Assembly: GCA_008087055.1 (NCBI GenBank)
Contig: VIEA01000001.1
Location: 322,514-386,513, forward strand
Direction of reading: 5' to 3'
Length of the DNA: 64,000 bases
Source: Gammaproteobacteria bacterium LSUCC0096
GTDB lineage: Bacteria > Pseudomonadota > Gammaproteobacteria > Pseudomonadales > Litorivicinaceae
Both the position numbers and the translations under genes were made by a program. Below the pieces are notes generated by a model, which saw only the letters and a program-made list of their open reading frames with translations, searched no databases and was not told where the DNA came from. Of this stretch, positions 1 through 7,980 are shown in pieces. Each line of letters begins with the position of its first letter. Within the stretch, counting starts at the first letter, position 1.

Positions 1-492
1 CCGGTCATTACTGATCCAGCGAGCCAAGAGGCACAAGTTTTTGCGAGAGCTTTATCGACTCTAGCCGATGATCTTGCAGAAATGCTGGCGCGCGACGGTG
101 AGGGTGCAACTAAGTTTGTTCGAGTGATTTGTGCGGATGCGACCAGTGATGAGGATGCCCATGCCATTGCAAACACAGTTGCGCTATCGCCTCTGGTGAA
201 AACAGCATTAGCCGCATCAGATCCTAACTGGGGACGAATTGTTGCAGCTGTTGGTCGCGCTCCGATTCCGCAGATTGCAATCGATCGAGTGAATGTCTGG
301 ATTAATGATGTGCAGATCGTCGAAAACGGTGGTCGTCATCCCGAGTACACAGAAGAAGCAGGTCAGGCGGCAATGAATCCGGTTGATATTGATATCCGGA
401 TTTCGATGGGTGTTGGTTCGGGCTATTGTCGAGTCATGACCTGTGATCTCACCAAAGAATATGTTCGGATCAATGCCGAATACAGGACCTGA
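1..492 (+). CDS. argJ: Arginine biosynthesis bifunctional protein ArgJ, C-terminal part (5' end outside window)
   Basis: The reading frame is open from base 1, so the N-terminus lies upstream of the window. ArgJ transfers acetyl from N-acetylornithine to glutamate (and in bifunctional forms uses acetyl-CoA) in the cytosolic arginine pathway. The GEGATKF segment and the following ALSPLVKTALAASDPNWGR stretch are typical of the beta chain of this self-cleaving Ntn-type protein; the cleavage site itself is not in the window. The C-terminus overlaps the next gene by about 20 bases, suggesting co-transcription. Neighbour order (argJ, Nudix/ThiE, yacG, coaE, pil genes) is the one known from Pseudomonas relatives. 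Confidence 0.95.
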   Translation, partial: PVITDPASQEAQVFARALSTLADDLAEMLARDGEGATKFVRVICADATSDEDAHAIANTVALSPLVKTALAASDPNWGRIVAAVGRAPIPQIAIDRVNVWINDVQIVENGGRHPEYTEEAGQAAMNPVDIDIRISMGVGSGYCRVMTCDLTKEYVRINAEYRT

Positions 493-1396
493 AATCCAAG
501 TTGCTTGCGCGCTGATCTGGCGTGATGGGCAAATCCTTCTATCTAAAAGGCACCACAGTGCGCATCAAGGTGGCCTCTGGGAATTTCCAGGTGGCAAGTT
601 TGAGGCTGGCGAAGACCCAAAAACCTGCCTGAGCCGAGAGCTGGAAGAAGAGCTCGGCATTATCCCGCGTGATTCTTATTTTATGTTTCAAATCCCATGG
701 GATTATGGTGACAAGTCGATTCGCCTATGGGTGTATGAAGTATTTGATTTTGACGGTGAACCGGAGGGTCTTGAGGGGCAAGAAGTGAGCTGGTTCATGC
801 CGGATGCGATCGCTCAATTAGAGTTCCCAAAAGCAAATCATGCGATTGTTCGCGCGATCGGGCTACCTCGAATTGTTCGTATTTATGATCCATCGATTAC
901 GCTTGAGCCTGCGATTTGGGCTGTCGAGACGGAGTTTCGTTGTCTCCTGTATTTCCGTGGTTTGACCCCGGGTGTTGAGCTCGATACGGCGATTGAGGCG
1001 GCGCTGACCCGCGGTCATCAGGTGATATTAACGCTTGATCAACTGTCGTGTTTTCGTGCCGGTTGTGGGGTGCATTTGCGGAAGACGGATCGCTTATCTG
1101 AAGCACTTAGCCATCTGGAGGCGTTGGAAGCTCCTTGGCCCATCACCGCAGGCATCCGAGACGAGCAGGATATTGAAAGGCAACGAACATGGCCTTCAGA
1201 TGCGCTCTTGATTTCTCCGGTTCGTGAGACGCCTACTCACCAGGGTATGCAAGCGCTTGGTTGGGATCGCTTCTCAGAACTCGCGTGTACGGTCGGTGTG
1301 CCCGCATTTGCATTAGGTGGCATCACCCAAGATGACCTCCAAAAAGTCACTGAAAATGCCGGCTTTGGTGTTGCGGGGATTCGCGGGTTTCAGTGA
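473..1396 (+). CDS. Nudix hydrolase (MutT-type) fused to a thiamine-phosphate-synthase-like domain
   Basis: The N-terminal half has a complete Nudix box (about residues 40-62: GG-K-F-EAGED, then RELEEELG), expected to hydrolyse 8-oxo-dGTP or a related damaged nucleotide. The C-terminal half (about residues 150-305) resembles ThiE/TenI, with the segments [12 protein letters not shown] and FALGGIT. The fusion is known in gammaproteobacteria; the job of the ThiE-like half is not established. GTG 443, ATG 461 and ATG 473 are possible starts; 473 is chosen because it begins just before the first Nudix strand and shortens the overlap with argJ. The stop overlaps the convergent yacG by 7 bases. Confidence 0.85.
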   Translation: MPNTGPEIQVACALIWRDGQILLSKRHHSAHQGGLWEFPGGKFEAGEDPKTCLSRELEEELGIIPRDSYFMFQIPWDYGDKSIRLWVYEVFDFDGEPEGLEGQEVSWFMPDAIAQLEFPKANHAIVRAIGLPRIVRIYDPSITLEPAIWAVETEFRCLLYFRGLTPGVELDTAIEAALTRGHQVILTLDQLSCFRAGCGVHLRKTDRLSEALSHLEALEAPWPITAGIRDEQDIERQRTWPSDALLISPVRETPTHQGMQALGWDRFSELACTVGVPAFALGGITQDDLQKVTENAGFGVAGIRGFQ

Positions 1397-1590
1397 GTAT
1401 CAATCTCTGGATCGTTGAATTCAGGAGGAACCGGTCGTCCTGGAATTCGATGGCCTTCATCGGCCCACTCACCCAAATCAATTAACCGACAACGCTCTGA
1501 GCAAAACGGGCGAGACGGATTGTCTGTGTGATAGAGCGTTTCTTTTTTACAAGTTGGGCAAGACACAATGTGGCCTTGGGTATCAGTCAT
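1390..1590 (-). CDS. yacG: DNA gyrase inhibitor YacG
   Basis: A 66-residue zinc protein with the YacG pattern: Cys11-x2-Cys14 and Cys30-x3-Cys34, followed by the conserved [10 protein letters not shown] segment. YacG binds GyrB and inhibits gyrase in Escherichia coli. It is the last gene of the minus-strand run pilB-pilC-pilD-coaE-yacG; its start overlaps the coaE stop by 8 bases, consistent with translational coupling. Full length for the family. Confidence 0.93.
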   Translation of the reverse strand: MTDTQGHIVSCPTCKKETLYHTDNPSRPFCSERCRLIDLGEWADEGHRIPGRPVPPEFNDPEIDTH

Positions 1591-2176
1591 GACTGAGTCT
1601 CTCGTGTAAGGTCTGAATTTGCTGGATGAGTGATTCTAAATCACCTGAGTTATCGATCACAAAATTCGCGTAACTGAGCCGTACGTCTCTCGGAAGCTGT
1701 GCATTAATGATGTGCTGAATCGTATCTTTCGACTGCGTGTCTCTTTCTGAGCCGCGCAGCAATTGGTCCTTCTCTGGTGTATCGATCACGATGACACCAT
1801 CGAGGCTTTCATGTTGGTTGGTTTCGATTAAAAGTGGAGAGCATAAGATTCGATACGATGATGATGCTTCTTGATTGAGCCATTGATTCACTGCATCGCG
1901 AACGAGCGGATGGATGATCGATTCAACTGTCTTTTTCAGTCCGGGCGCTTCGTACATGTGTGATCGTAAAAGTACACGATCCAAGCTTCCATTCGAAAAG
2001 TACTCGGATCCAATTGCGGCTTCTAATGCCAAAGCGCCTGGAGTCCCCTCCGCGATCATATCCCGTGCGAGCTGATCTGTGTCGAGAGTGTCGATGCCGA
2101 GTACGGCAAATTGCTCGAGTACCGTGCTCTTACCGCTGGCAATACCGCCTGTGAGTCCGTAGACAGGTGTTCTCAA
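1583..2176 (-). CDS. coaE: Dephospho-CoA kinase
   Basis: CoaE phosphorylates dephospho-CoA in the last step of coenzyme A synthesis. The P-loop GGIASGKST lies at residues 10-18, followed by the LDTDQLAR segment and a C-terminal helix-rich part. The open frame extends to a GTG at 2221, but that would overlap pilD. A TTG codon at 2176 has a good Shine-Dalgarno sequence (AAGGAG, 5-base spacing) and gives 197 residues, the family's usual size, with the P-loop close to the N-terminus, so TTG 2176 is preferred. It then begins 14 bases after pilD ends. Confidence 0.88.
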   Translation of the reverse strand: MRTPVYGLTGGIASGKSTVLEQFAVLGIDTLDTDQLARDMIAEGTPGALALEAAIGSEYFSNGSLDRVLLRSHMYEAPGLKKTVESIIHPLVRDAVNQWLNQEASSSYRILCSPLLIETNQHESLDGVIVIDTPEKDQLLRGSERDTQSKDTIQHIINAQLPRDVRLSYANFVIDNSGDLESLIQQIQTLHERLSHD

Positions 2177-2190
2177 ATTGATCTCCTTTG

Positions 2191-2835
2191 CTAAAGGATG
2201 ACTTTTAGGTGCCAACAACACAAGGTAGCCAAGGCCAAATGTGGTCCAAAGCGAATCATGGAGCGTCGTTTGACTCGAGATTCAACGAGACCCGTGATTG
2301 AAGCGATCCAGATGATGGCGGCAATCTCTGTGAGTGAAAAACAGAGACCCAAAGCGGCTAGCAGGGCGATATCCCCGCCACCTAACGGTGTGATTTGCCA
2401 AAGCCGTCGGCTCAGGCCGTTGATCAGACAAAGTATTGTAGCAACACCGAGTGCAGTAATGAGATGGGTCGTCATCTCAAAAGGCGCGTTGATGGATATG
2501 TATAGCAACGCAGAAATACCAACAACGCCTGAGACCCTAAATGGCAGTAACCCCGTTCTGTAGTCGATCATTGCCCCTGTTAAGAGTGCGGCCGTAACAA
2601 CGAGCGTCATCGCTTTCCATAGAAGCGGCTGATCGAATGTCAGAGGAATAATAGAAAGAACGAGCCATGTGATGACTAAGCCCACGGTCTCTCGTATTGA
2701 TAAGCACTTCGGATAGGTTGGTTCGCGTACAAAGAATCGATATTCAGTGATCGCAGAATGCACGATTGAACGCGGCAATTGTGTGGCTTGCATGATGATG
2801 AGGACAGAAAGTAATGGGATCAGAAGCCATAGCAT
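2191..2835 (-). CDS. pilD: Prepilin peptidase PilD, short form without the N-terminal methylase part
   Basis: A 214-residue polytopic membrane protein with the aspartyl protease motifs of prepilin leader peptidases: IDYRTGLLP around residue 90 and GGGDIALLAALG around residue 152 (family GxGD). It should process PilA and the minor pilins. Normal PilD is about 280-290 residues with an N-terminal cytoplasmic domain carrying paired CxxC motifs for zinc and N-methylation. That domain is absent here; only one hydrophobic segment and a short charged stretch precede the protease core. The ATG overlaps the pilC stop in TGATG, so the two are translationally coupled. Confidence 0.85.
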   Translation of the reverse strand: MLWLLIPLLSVLIIMQATQLPRSIVHSAITEYRFFVREPTYPKCLSIRETVGLVITWLVLSIIPLTFDQPLLWKAMTLVVTAALLTGAMIDYRTGLLPFRVSGVVGISALLYISINAPFEMTTHLITALGVATILCLINGLSRRLWQITPLGGGDIALLAALGLCFSLTEIAAIIWIASITGLVESRVKRRSMIRFGPHLALATLCCWHLKVIL

Positions 2836-3893
2836 CAGAGCGCATCTCCGAGTGAGAAAATCGGTTGGTAGAGAGCGAGCATGACACCACCCGTAAGTAA
2901 TCCAAGCGCAGCCATTAAGGTGGGTTCAAGGAAGCTCGTGAGGATGGTTAATCGCTGATTGAGTCGATCACCTAAGACTTGTCTGCCGATGCTCAAAAAT
3001 TCCGTCAGTCGTCCTGAGCGAACGCCAATGGTCCATAACTGCCGCATCAGAGGGGCGAGTGTGGACTGATTGAGTGCGAGGTCTGATCGTTGACCCTGAC
3101 GAATACGTTTTGAGGCCTCAATCAGCGACGCCTGATATGAAGGAGAGGGGATGATTTCGGCACTTGCTTTTAATGCATCAGGTAAAACCACACCCGATCC
3201 AACCAAAAGCTCGAGAGTCGATATCACGCGGTGCGAAAAGAGTTCTTGTCTGAGCGTTGAAATAATCGGTAGTTGATTCAGAACCCAATCAGCCGTTTGT
3301 TGTCCTGGATTTGATTTCAATGCAAAACGTACAAGTACGATCATGATTAGGCTGAATACAGCGGTCGTGATGCCGTGGTTTTGCAACAAATCAGACACAG
3401 CAAGAAGGAATTCAGTTGCTTTCGGGAGGTCTGAATCCATACGTGCATACAACGCTTCGAATTTGGGCACGATAGAGATAATGAGCCCAATAATAATCAG
3501 TAGGGCAAGGCAACCAATAATGAGCGGATACCGGGCAGCTTCCCAAGCCTTCGAGCGCATGGCCCGAATCGACTCTGCATTTTCGGATGCGCGTTTTAGC
3601 ATCGATCCAAGCGTACCCGTCAGTTCTGCACTTTTGATTCCTTTAAGGACAGATTCCGAGATTGGTAAGCGTGATTCATGAAGTGCTGCATACAGGCTAT
3701 GTCCTTTACCAAGCGCGTTTAATACTTGCCGAAAACCAATTTGGTCGCCCTCGCGCTCTGCACCATCAGCCAGTAGCTGAATTGATTCAGTCACTGTGAG
3801 ACCAGATGAGATGAGTGGCGCCCATAAACACAGGATTTCTGTTTCAGTGGAGGTGGGTTTCGGGAGTTGGATCAGGGAGATATCCGAGAACAC
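2835..3893 (-). CDS. pilC: Type IV pilus inner-membrane platform protein PilC
   Basis: PilC is the T2SF-type platform protein that couples the assembly ATPase to pilin insertion. Two repeated T2SF domains are visible, each followed by hydrophobic segments, and the C-terminus ends with a membrane helix. The open frame runs to 4058, deep inside pilB, which is unlikely. A GTG at 3893 preceded by AAAAGGAAA with 7-base spacing gives 352 residues starting just before the first T2SF domain. This is shorter than usual PilC (about 400 residues), so the N-terminal region is reduced. It overlaps pilB by 50 bases. Confidence 0.85.
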   Translation of the reverse strand: MFSDISLIQLPKPTSTETEILCLWAPLISSGLTVTESIQLLADGAEREGDQIGFRQVLNALGKGHSLYAALHESRLPISESVLKGIKSAELTGTLGSMLKRASENAESIRAMRSKAWEAARYPLIIGCLALLIIIGLIISIVPKFEALYARMDSDLPKATEFLLAVSDLLQNHGITTAVFSLIMIVLVRFALKSNPGQQTADWVLNQLPIISTLRQELFSHRVISTLELLVGSGVVLPDALKASAEIIPSPSYQASLIEASKRIRQGQRSDLALNQSTLAPLMRQLWTIGVRSGRLTEFLSIGRQVLGDRLNQRLTILTSFLEPTLMAALGLLTGGVMLALYQPIFSLGDAL

Positions 3894-5253
3894 GTTGGAT
3901 TTCCTTTTCTTGGGTTGCACATCGCGCGAGGTGGTGTGTGACCGATGCGTAATAATCAAATCGCGCATCCCTAATAGGGTCTCCTGGATGCCAGAACTCA
4001 AAGAGACCCGCGCGACCTCTGAAGCCTTGATTGCATTCACTGCACCCACTGCCTCCACAAATCAGACAGAGCGTGCGGATCAAACGTTGTGAAATCACCA
4101 GTCGTACGCAGGCATCAAAGGCATGCGCGGTAATACCGAAGTGCGATAAGCGATTAGGCACGTCTTGAGCGCGCTTAGTGTGAAGTGTTGCAAGCACCAG
4201 ATGGCCTGTTTCGGATGCTTGAATCGCGATTTCTGCTGTTTCTTGATCACGAATTTCTCCGATCATCAGGACGTCCGGATCTTGTCTGAGTAATGCGCGA
4301 AGGCTTTTTGGAAAATCGAGATGACGTGCTCGATTAAGTTGTACTTGGTGAACGTTCGGGAGTTCGAATTCGATTGGATCCTCGACCGTTGCCACATGGC
4401 GATCTTCGCGCGCAAGATCCAATAACATCCGAGCAAGCGTCACGGATTTACCTGAACCAGTTGGACCTGTAATGAGAATGAGCCCTTGAGTTGAATTGAG
4501 TGCCTTTGTGATTTCTTTTGCCTGCTGATCGGTGAGTCCGAGTCCAGAAATGGGTGGAATGCTTGAAGCGTGTCCGACTAAACGAAGTACTGCTTTCTCG
4601 CCGTGCAGGGAAGGAAGGATCGCAACACGAAATCGGCGACGTTGCTGTTGTGCATCGGTCACGATGAGAGATCCATCCTGGGCTGTTCCCGATTCAGTCA
4701 GGTCTAAATTGGCCATTACCTTAATACGTGCAATCAAGCGGCGCTCGAGTTGCTGTGGAGCACTTGGTTGTCGGACCAAAAAACCATCGATCCGCAGAAA
4801 TATCTCGTAGCCAGAAGCAGTTGGACTGATGTGAATATCAGATGCACCTTTCTGAATGGCATCTGTTAATACGTGCCTTGAATATCTCACGAGGGGTGCT
4901 TGTGTGAGCTCATGTTCATCGTGTGTCGAGTCTTCAAATTCCAACTGGTCAGGATCGTCTCCGCGTACAGTAAAACGATCGATATGCTCTTGATCGGACA
5001 TCGCCAGCACCTGGTTTGGCATGAGGTGTTTTAGATTGTTGGCTCTTGATATCAGGGGGAGTTTTAAATGCGCGTTCAACTGAATAACAGGGCCGGTCTC
5101 TGTTGAATCAATGCGATGAGGATCAACCAGCGACAGATCAATCCATGGGAGCCCGCAGTGGGCAGCAATATCGAGTGTGTCTTGTTCATCCATGCGGGGA
5201 CTGTAGCTCTGGAACTCAGATGTGGGTTGGTATTGGACTGACGGCCAATGCAT
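3844..5253 (-). CDS. pilB: Type IV pilus assembly ATPase PilB
   Basis: A cytoplasmic GspE/PilB-family ATPase that powers pilus extension. It shows the N-terminal T2SSE domain, Walker [11 protein letters not shown] (about residue 265), an Asp box, a Walker B region [17 protein letters not shown], a His box with TLHTKRA, and a C-terminal tetracysteine zinc site (CLIC...C-SEC). ATG 5253 is chosen; ATG 5193 (MDEQDTLDI) is an alternative and a still longer frame would run over the pilA ribosome binding site. At about 470 residues it is shorter than PilB of Pseudomonas, mainly at the N-terminus. Divergent from pilA and first of the pilBCD-coaE-yacG run. Confidence 0.9.
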   Translation of the reverse strand: MHWPSVQYQPTSEFQSYSPRMDEQDTLDIAAHCGLPWIDLSLVDPHRIDSTETGPVIQLNAHLKLPLISRANNLKHLMPNQVLAMSDQEHIDRFTVRGDDPDQLEFEDSTHDEHELTQAPLVRYSRHVLTDAIQKGASDIHISPTASGYEIFLRIDGFLVRQPSAPQQLERRLIARIKVMANLDLTESGTAQDGSLIVTDAQQQRRRFRVAILPSLHGEKAVLRLVGHASSIPPISGLGLTDQQAKEITKALNSTQGLILITGPTGSGKSVTLARMLLDLAREDRHVATVEDPIEFELPNVHQVQLNRARHLDFPKSLRALLRQDPDVLMIGEIRDQETAEIAIQASETGHLVLATLHTKRAQDVPNRLSHFGITAHAFDACVRLVISQRLIRTLCLICGGSGCSECNQGFRGRAGLFEFWHPGDPIRDARFDYYASVTHHLARCATQEKEIQRVLGYLPDPTPETHLH

Positions 5254-5316
5254 CGATCTGCGGTGTTTATTTCCAACTACAGTCCGTGGGTCGTGAACAA
5301 ACAAAGGAGACACACG

Positions 5317-5754
5317 ATGAATACAATCCAACGTGGATTTACACTAATAGAATTAATGATTGTTGTTGCGATCGTCGGCATCTTGGCAGTTGTGGCAATT
5401 CCTGCCTATCAAGACTACGCGACCCGAGCGAAGGTCTCTGAAGCCATCTCGATGGCCTCACAAGTCAAGGCGTCTGTGAGCGAGGCCTATATCTCGAATG
5501 GGTCACTTCCTATTACGAATTCAGATGCTGGCTTGCCACCAAAAGCTGATATCTCAACTACCTATGTCGAGAGCGCTGAGGTGAGTAATGGTCTTATCAC
5601 GGTTGCCCTACAAGGAACTGGGGTCACTGCAGTAGATGGTGCATCTTTGATCTTCGAGCCGTCAGTATCCAACCAAAACCTCACTTGGACCTGCCAAGCC
5701 TCGACGTCTGCTATTAATCAGTACGTACCAGCAGACTGTCGCGTAACTCTTTAA
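5317..5754 (+). CDS. pilA: Type IV major pilin PilA
   Basis: The prepilin motif is complete: short leader MNTIQRG, cleavage after Gly7, then [17 protein letters not shown] with Glu at mature position 5. The protein has 145 residues and a C-terminal disulfide pair (Cys in WTCQAS and ADCRV). ATG 5317 follows AAAGGAG at 7-base spacing, so the longer open frame from 5248 is not used. Transcribed away from pilB. No clear sigma-54 type GG-N10-GC promoter was found in the 63-base spacer, although pilA promoters of that kind are common. Confidence 0.95.
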   Translation: MNTIQRGFTLIELMIVVAIVGILAVVAIPAYQDYATRAKVSEAISMASQVKASVSEAYISNGSLPITNSDAGLPPKADISTTYVESAEVSNGLITVALQGTGVTAVDGASLIFEPSVSNQNLTWTCQASTSAINQYVPADCRVTL

Positions 5755-5769
5755 CTTGCAAAACATGCG

Positions 5770-5810
5770 GTCGCTCCCCACCTCTAGGGTATGGAGCGAC
5801 TGACTGTTTT
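5770..5810 (+). terminator. Inverted repeat and T-run downstream of pilA, overlapping the next start codon
   Basis: GTCGCTCC (5770-5777) pairs with GGAGCGAC (5793-5800) over a 15-base loop, with TTTT at 5807-5810. This could terminate pilA transcription, but the T-run is displaced 6 bases from the stem. The ATG of the following gene (5791) sits at the edge of the loop, so the same hairpin could limit its translation. Confidence 0.45.
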
Positions 5811-6180
5811 ATACAATGACCAATGCCCGGTATGTTCATTTGAGATCGAACATTACCGGGCGTTGTGCGTTAAACGCGGTATTGATCTCGGTTTCGAGAA
5901 GATTTCAGAGAAAGGACCGATGTTGCACGAAGCGGGATTGTCCGCCACTGATGCGAAGAAGCGATTACATGTGCGTACTGGTGATGGTCAACTGAAAGTG
6001 GGTGTCGATGCGTTCTTAGCGCTCTGGGCTCAAATGCCAATCTATAAACATCTTGGACGCGTTGTCGCAATTCCAGGAATCTATCATTTGGCAGTGGTGG
6101 TGTATAACCACGTGCTCGCGCCATTACTTTTTTGGTGGGACAAGCGCCGATTACAGTGCGACGAGACTACCTGCCGCTGA
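5791..6180 (+). CDS. DCC-family (DUF393) thiol-disulfide oxidoreductase-like protein
   Basis: A 129-residue protein starting with MERLTVLYNDQCPVC: the D-x-CPxC motif (Asp10, Cys12, Cys15) defines the DUF393/DCC family, thought to be thioredoxin-like. The C-terminal half includes a hydrophobic stretch (GRVVAIPGIYHLAVVVYNHVL) and ends with another Cys (ETTCR). Function is not established in the family. The start is the only ATG before the motif and lies in a hairpin after pilA. The 3' end overlaps the convergent PAP2 gene by 30 bases. Confidence 0.8.
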   Translation: MERLTVLYNDQCPVCSFEIEHYRALCVKRGIDLGFEKISEKGPMLHEAGLSATDAKKRLHVRTGDGQLKVGVDAFLALWAQMPIYKHLGRVVAIPGIYHLAVVVYNHVLAPLLFWWDKRRLQCDETTCR

Positions 6181-6693
6181 CGCAACGAACCAGCCGATTG
6201 CTGTCGCAATTAGCACATCACTTGGGTAATGCAGTCCGAGAATAATCCGAGACAGCATGATCATCAGAGTTACAGGAACTAATAAAAGCCCCAGCAATGG
6301 AAGAACAGGTAACACGATCAAAGTGATCGTGACGGCATGGAGCGTGTGTCCGCTTGGGAAACTGTAATGATCGAGTGGGGGCGTCTTTGGGTTAATTGCT
6401 TCCCATGTTGTGCAAGGTCGATTCCTGAGGGTTTGTCCCTTGATCAACTTGTATAACCCGAGATTAAACGCACACGCACCGATCAATACGGCTGGAAGAT
6501 TGCCAGCATCTGGTGTGGTGAGACCGATAATAACAAAGAGTATGACCCAGGCAGGTCCATCACCGAGCTTTGAGAAGAATTCGAAGGTGCGGTGGACCGA
6601 AGGAATCTCCGCTAACGCATTCGCAAGCGTACATAGTGGTCTTTCAACCCGATCAAGGTGGTGAAAGAATTGCGTCCAACCAGATGTCTGCAT
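6151..6693 (-). CDS. PAP2-family lipid phosphatase
   Basis: A 180-residue integral membrane phosphatase with the three PAP2 motifs: K-x6-RP (KGQTLRNRP, about residues 85-93), PSGHT (about 113-117) and SR-x5-H-x3-D (SRIILGLHYPSD, about 150-161). Such enzymes dephosphorylate phosphatidate, phosphatidylglycerophosphate or undecaprenyl diphosphate; the sequence does not decide which. ATG 6693 has AGGGGA at 5-base spacing and is preferred to earlier starts at 6714 and 6735. It follows the GT4 gene on the same strand after 74 bases, so the two may be an operon; a phosphatidate phosphatase role would supply diacylglycerol to that enzyme. Confidence 0.87.
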   Translation of the reverse strand: MQTSGWTQFFHHLDRVERPLCTLANALAEIPSVHRTFEFFSKLGDGPAWVILFVIIGLTTPDAGNLPAVLIGACAFNLGLYKLIKGQTLRNRPCTTWEAINPKTPPLDHYSFPSGHTLHAVTITLIVLPVLPLLGLLLVPVTLMIMLSRIILGLHYPSDVLIATAIGWFVASAAGSLVAL

Positions 6694-6767
6694 GAGATTC
6701 CCCTGATCACTCATATGGCAATGGTATGAAGTCAAGGTGACGCCTTTGCGTCGGTTTCATGAACTTT

Positions 6768-7802
6768 CTATGACACTGCTTGATCTAAAAGTTCTGGTGG
6801 TGCCGGTTTCAATTGAGATGCGAATTGATCTGTACATCGCTCCCATGAAAAAGTTTCTGCGAATTCGCGACAGGCGACACGATCAACTGTTAGTGCTTTT
6901 TGAATTGACTCACCGAGGTCCTCACCAATCCAGCCGTTTTTGCCATTTTCAATCAGATCGATTGGCCCAGGCGCCGGATACGCTGCGACAGGAACCCCAG
7001 ACGCGAGTGATTCTAAAATTACCAGTCCGAACGTGTCTGTGAGTGATGGGAATACAAAACAATCTGCATCGCGCATGCACGCGGCTAATTCTTCACCGTG
7101 CTTGTAGCCTACAAATTCGACATCCGGATATTTTTCTTTGAGTTCATCAAGTTCCGGGCCGCCACCAACAACCCGTTTGATTCCGTCGCAAGGGGTCTCT
7201 AAGAATGCACCAATATTCTTTTCAGGTGCGACTCGGCCAACATACAAAAGAATGGGTGTTTTGGACGTTGGCCTATCGTGATCTGGTGTAAATAACTCAA
7301 GGTCTACCCCACGAGACCACCGACCAATATTTTTAAACCCTCGTTCGATCAGCTCGTTTTCCATCGACTGGGTCGCGACCAACATCCGATGCGCGGGACC
7401 ATGGAACCATCGCAAAAACGCATAAGACCAGCTGACAGGAATCGGAACTCTCAGGCGAACATATTCTGGGAAGCGGGTGTGATAACTGGTGGTAAATGGC
7501 AGCCGATTTCTGCGACACCAGCGTCTTGCCGCCAAACCAAGCGGGCCCTCTGTTGCAATATGCACAGCATCTGGCTTGAGTGTGGTCAGTCTTTTTTTGA
7601 CTGAGCGCGCAGCAAATAAAGCCAGTCTGATTTCTGGATATGTTGGACAGGGGACAGAGCGATATCCTTCTGGACTGATAACCTCAACGCGATGTCCACG
7701 TTTTTCGAGTTCTGATTTGGTTCTGGAGAGCGTTCTAACGACTCCATTAACCTGTGGAAACCACGCGTCTGTCACGATAGCAATAGTGTTTGGAGCTGTC
7801 AT
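6768..7802 (-). CDS. GT4-family glycosyltransferase, probably a diacylglycerol/lipid glycosyltransferase
   Basis: A 344-residue two-domain GT-B enzyme. The N-terminus (IAIVTDAWFPQVNGVVRTL) and the segments CPTYPEIRLAL, HIATEGPLGLAAR and SYHTRFPEY are those of the group containing Agt, the glycosyltransferase that makes glycolipids in phosphate-starved marine bacteria; this is recognised by eye. The nucleotide-sugar site is visible as LYVGRVAPEKN and PSLTDTFGLVILESLASGVPV. ATG 7802 is preceded by AAAGGGTAG. The promoter region contains a PhoB-like repeat array with a matching -10 element. Substrate and sugar cannot be read from the sequence. Confidence 0.85.
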   Translation of the reverse strand: MTAPNTIAIVTDAWFPQVNGVVRTLSRTKSELEKRGHRVEVISPEGYRSVPCPTYPEIRLALFAARSVKKRLTTLKPDAVHIATEGPLGLAARRWCRRNRLPFTTSYHTRFPEYVRLRVPIPVSWSYAFLRWFHGPAHRMLVATQSMENELIERGFKNIGRWSRGVDLELFTPDHDRPTSKTPILLYVGRVAPEKNIGAFLETPCDGIKRVVGGGPELDELKEKYPDVEFVGYKHGEELAACMRDADCFVFPSLTDTFGLVILESLASGVPVAAYPAPGPIDLIENGKNGWIGEDLGESIQKALTVDRVACREFAETFSWERCTDQFASQLKPAPPELLDQAVS

Positions 7803-7824
7803 ATCTACCCTTTGCGTTTTACAC

Positions 7825-7858
7825 CTTATATGACGCTTGTATTGCATTTGTATGACAC
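7825..7858 (-). promoter_or_regulatory. Putative PhoB-box array and -10 element for the GT4-PAP2 operon
   Basis: Read on the minus strand, three 11-bp repeats follow each other: GTGTCAT-ACAA, ATGCAAT-ACAA, GCGTCAT-AT (7858 down to 7830). The 7+4 spacing is the Pho box architecture and GTGTCAT matches CTGTCAT in 6 of 7 bases. Ten bases after the first two half-sites comes TATAAG (7830-7825), 5 of 6 to the sigma-70 -10 element and at the distance seen in phoA-type promoters. The third half-site overlaps the -10 by one base. The predicted transcript starts about 16 bases before the ATG. Confidence 0.6.
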
Positions 7859-7898
7859 GAAAAGTTGTTTTTGAGTGTTATATCTATGGTTCGAGAGA

Positions 7899-7927
7899 CC
7901 GTAACGAAACTGTCATCATTCGTTCAT
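7899..7927 (+). promoter_or_regulatory. Putative PhoB-box array upstream of olsB-olsA
   Basis: Three 7-base half-sites with 4-base spacers on the plus strand: CCGTAAC-GAAA-CTGTCAT-CATT-CGTTCAT. The middle half-site is the exact consensus CTGTCAT; the others match in 6 and 5 of 7 positions. The array is 54 bases upstream of the olsB ATG. No convincing -10 element at the expected distance was found, only weak candidates around 7938-7948. Confidence 0.55.
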
Positions 7928-7980
7928 CGAACCGTCTTTCTCGATTCTTAAACTGCAAAAAACTATCAAAGGAACGATGC

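Noticed and set aside
3894-4058. N-terminal extension of pilC to 4058
   Set aside because: It is antisense-free but lies in another frame of the pilB C-terminal zinc region, has no T2SF similarity and a better-placed GTG with ribosome binding site exists at 3893.
5254-5316. Sigma-54 promoter for pilA
   Set aside because: No GG-N10-GC pair with the expected surrounding bases was found in the spacer; it may lie further upstream or pilA may use another sigma factor.
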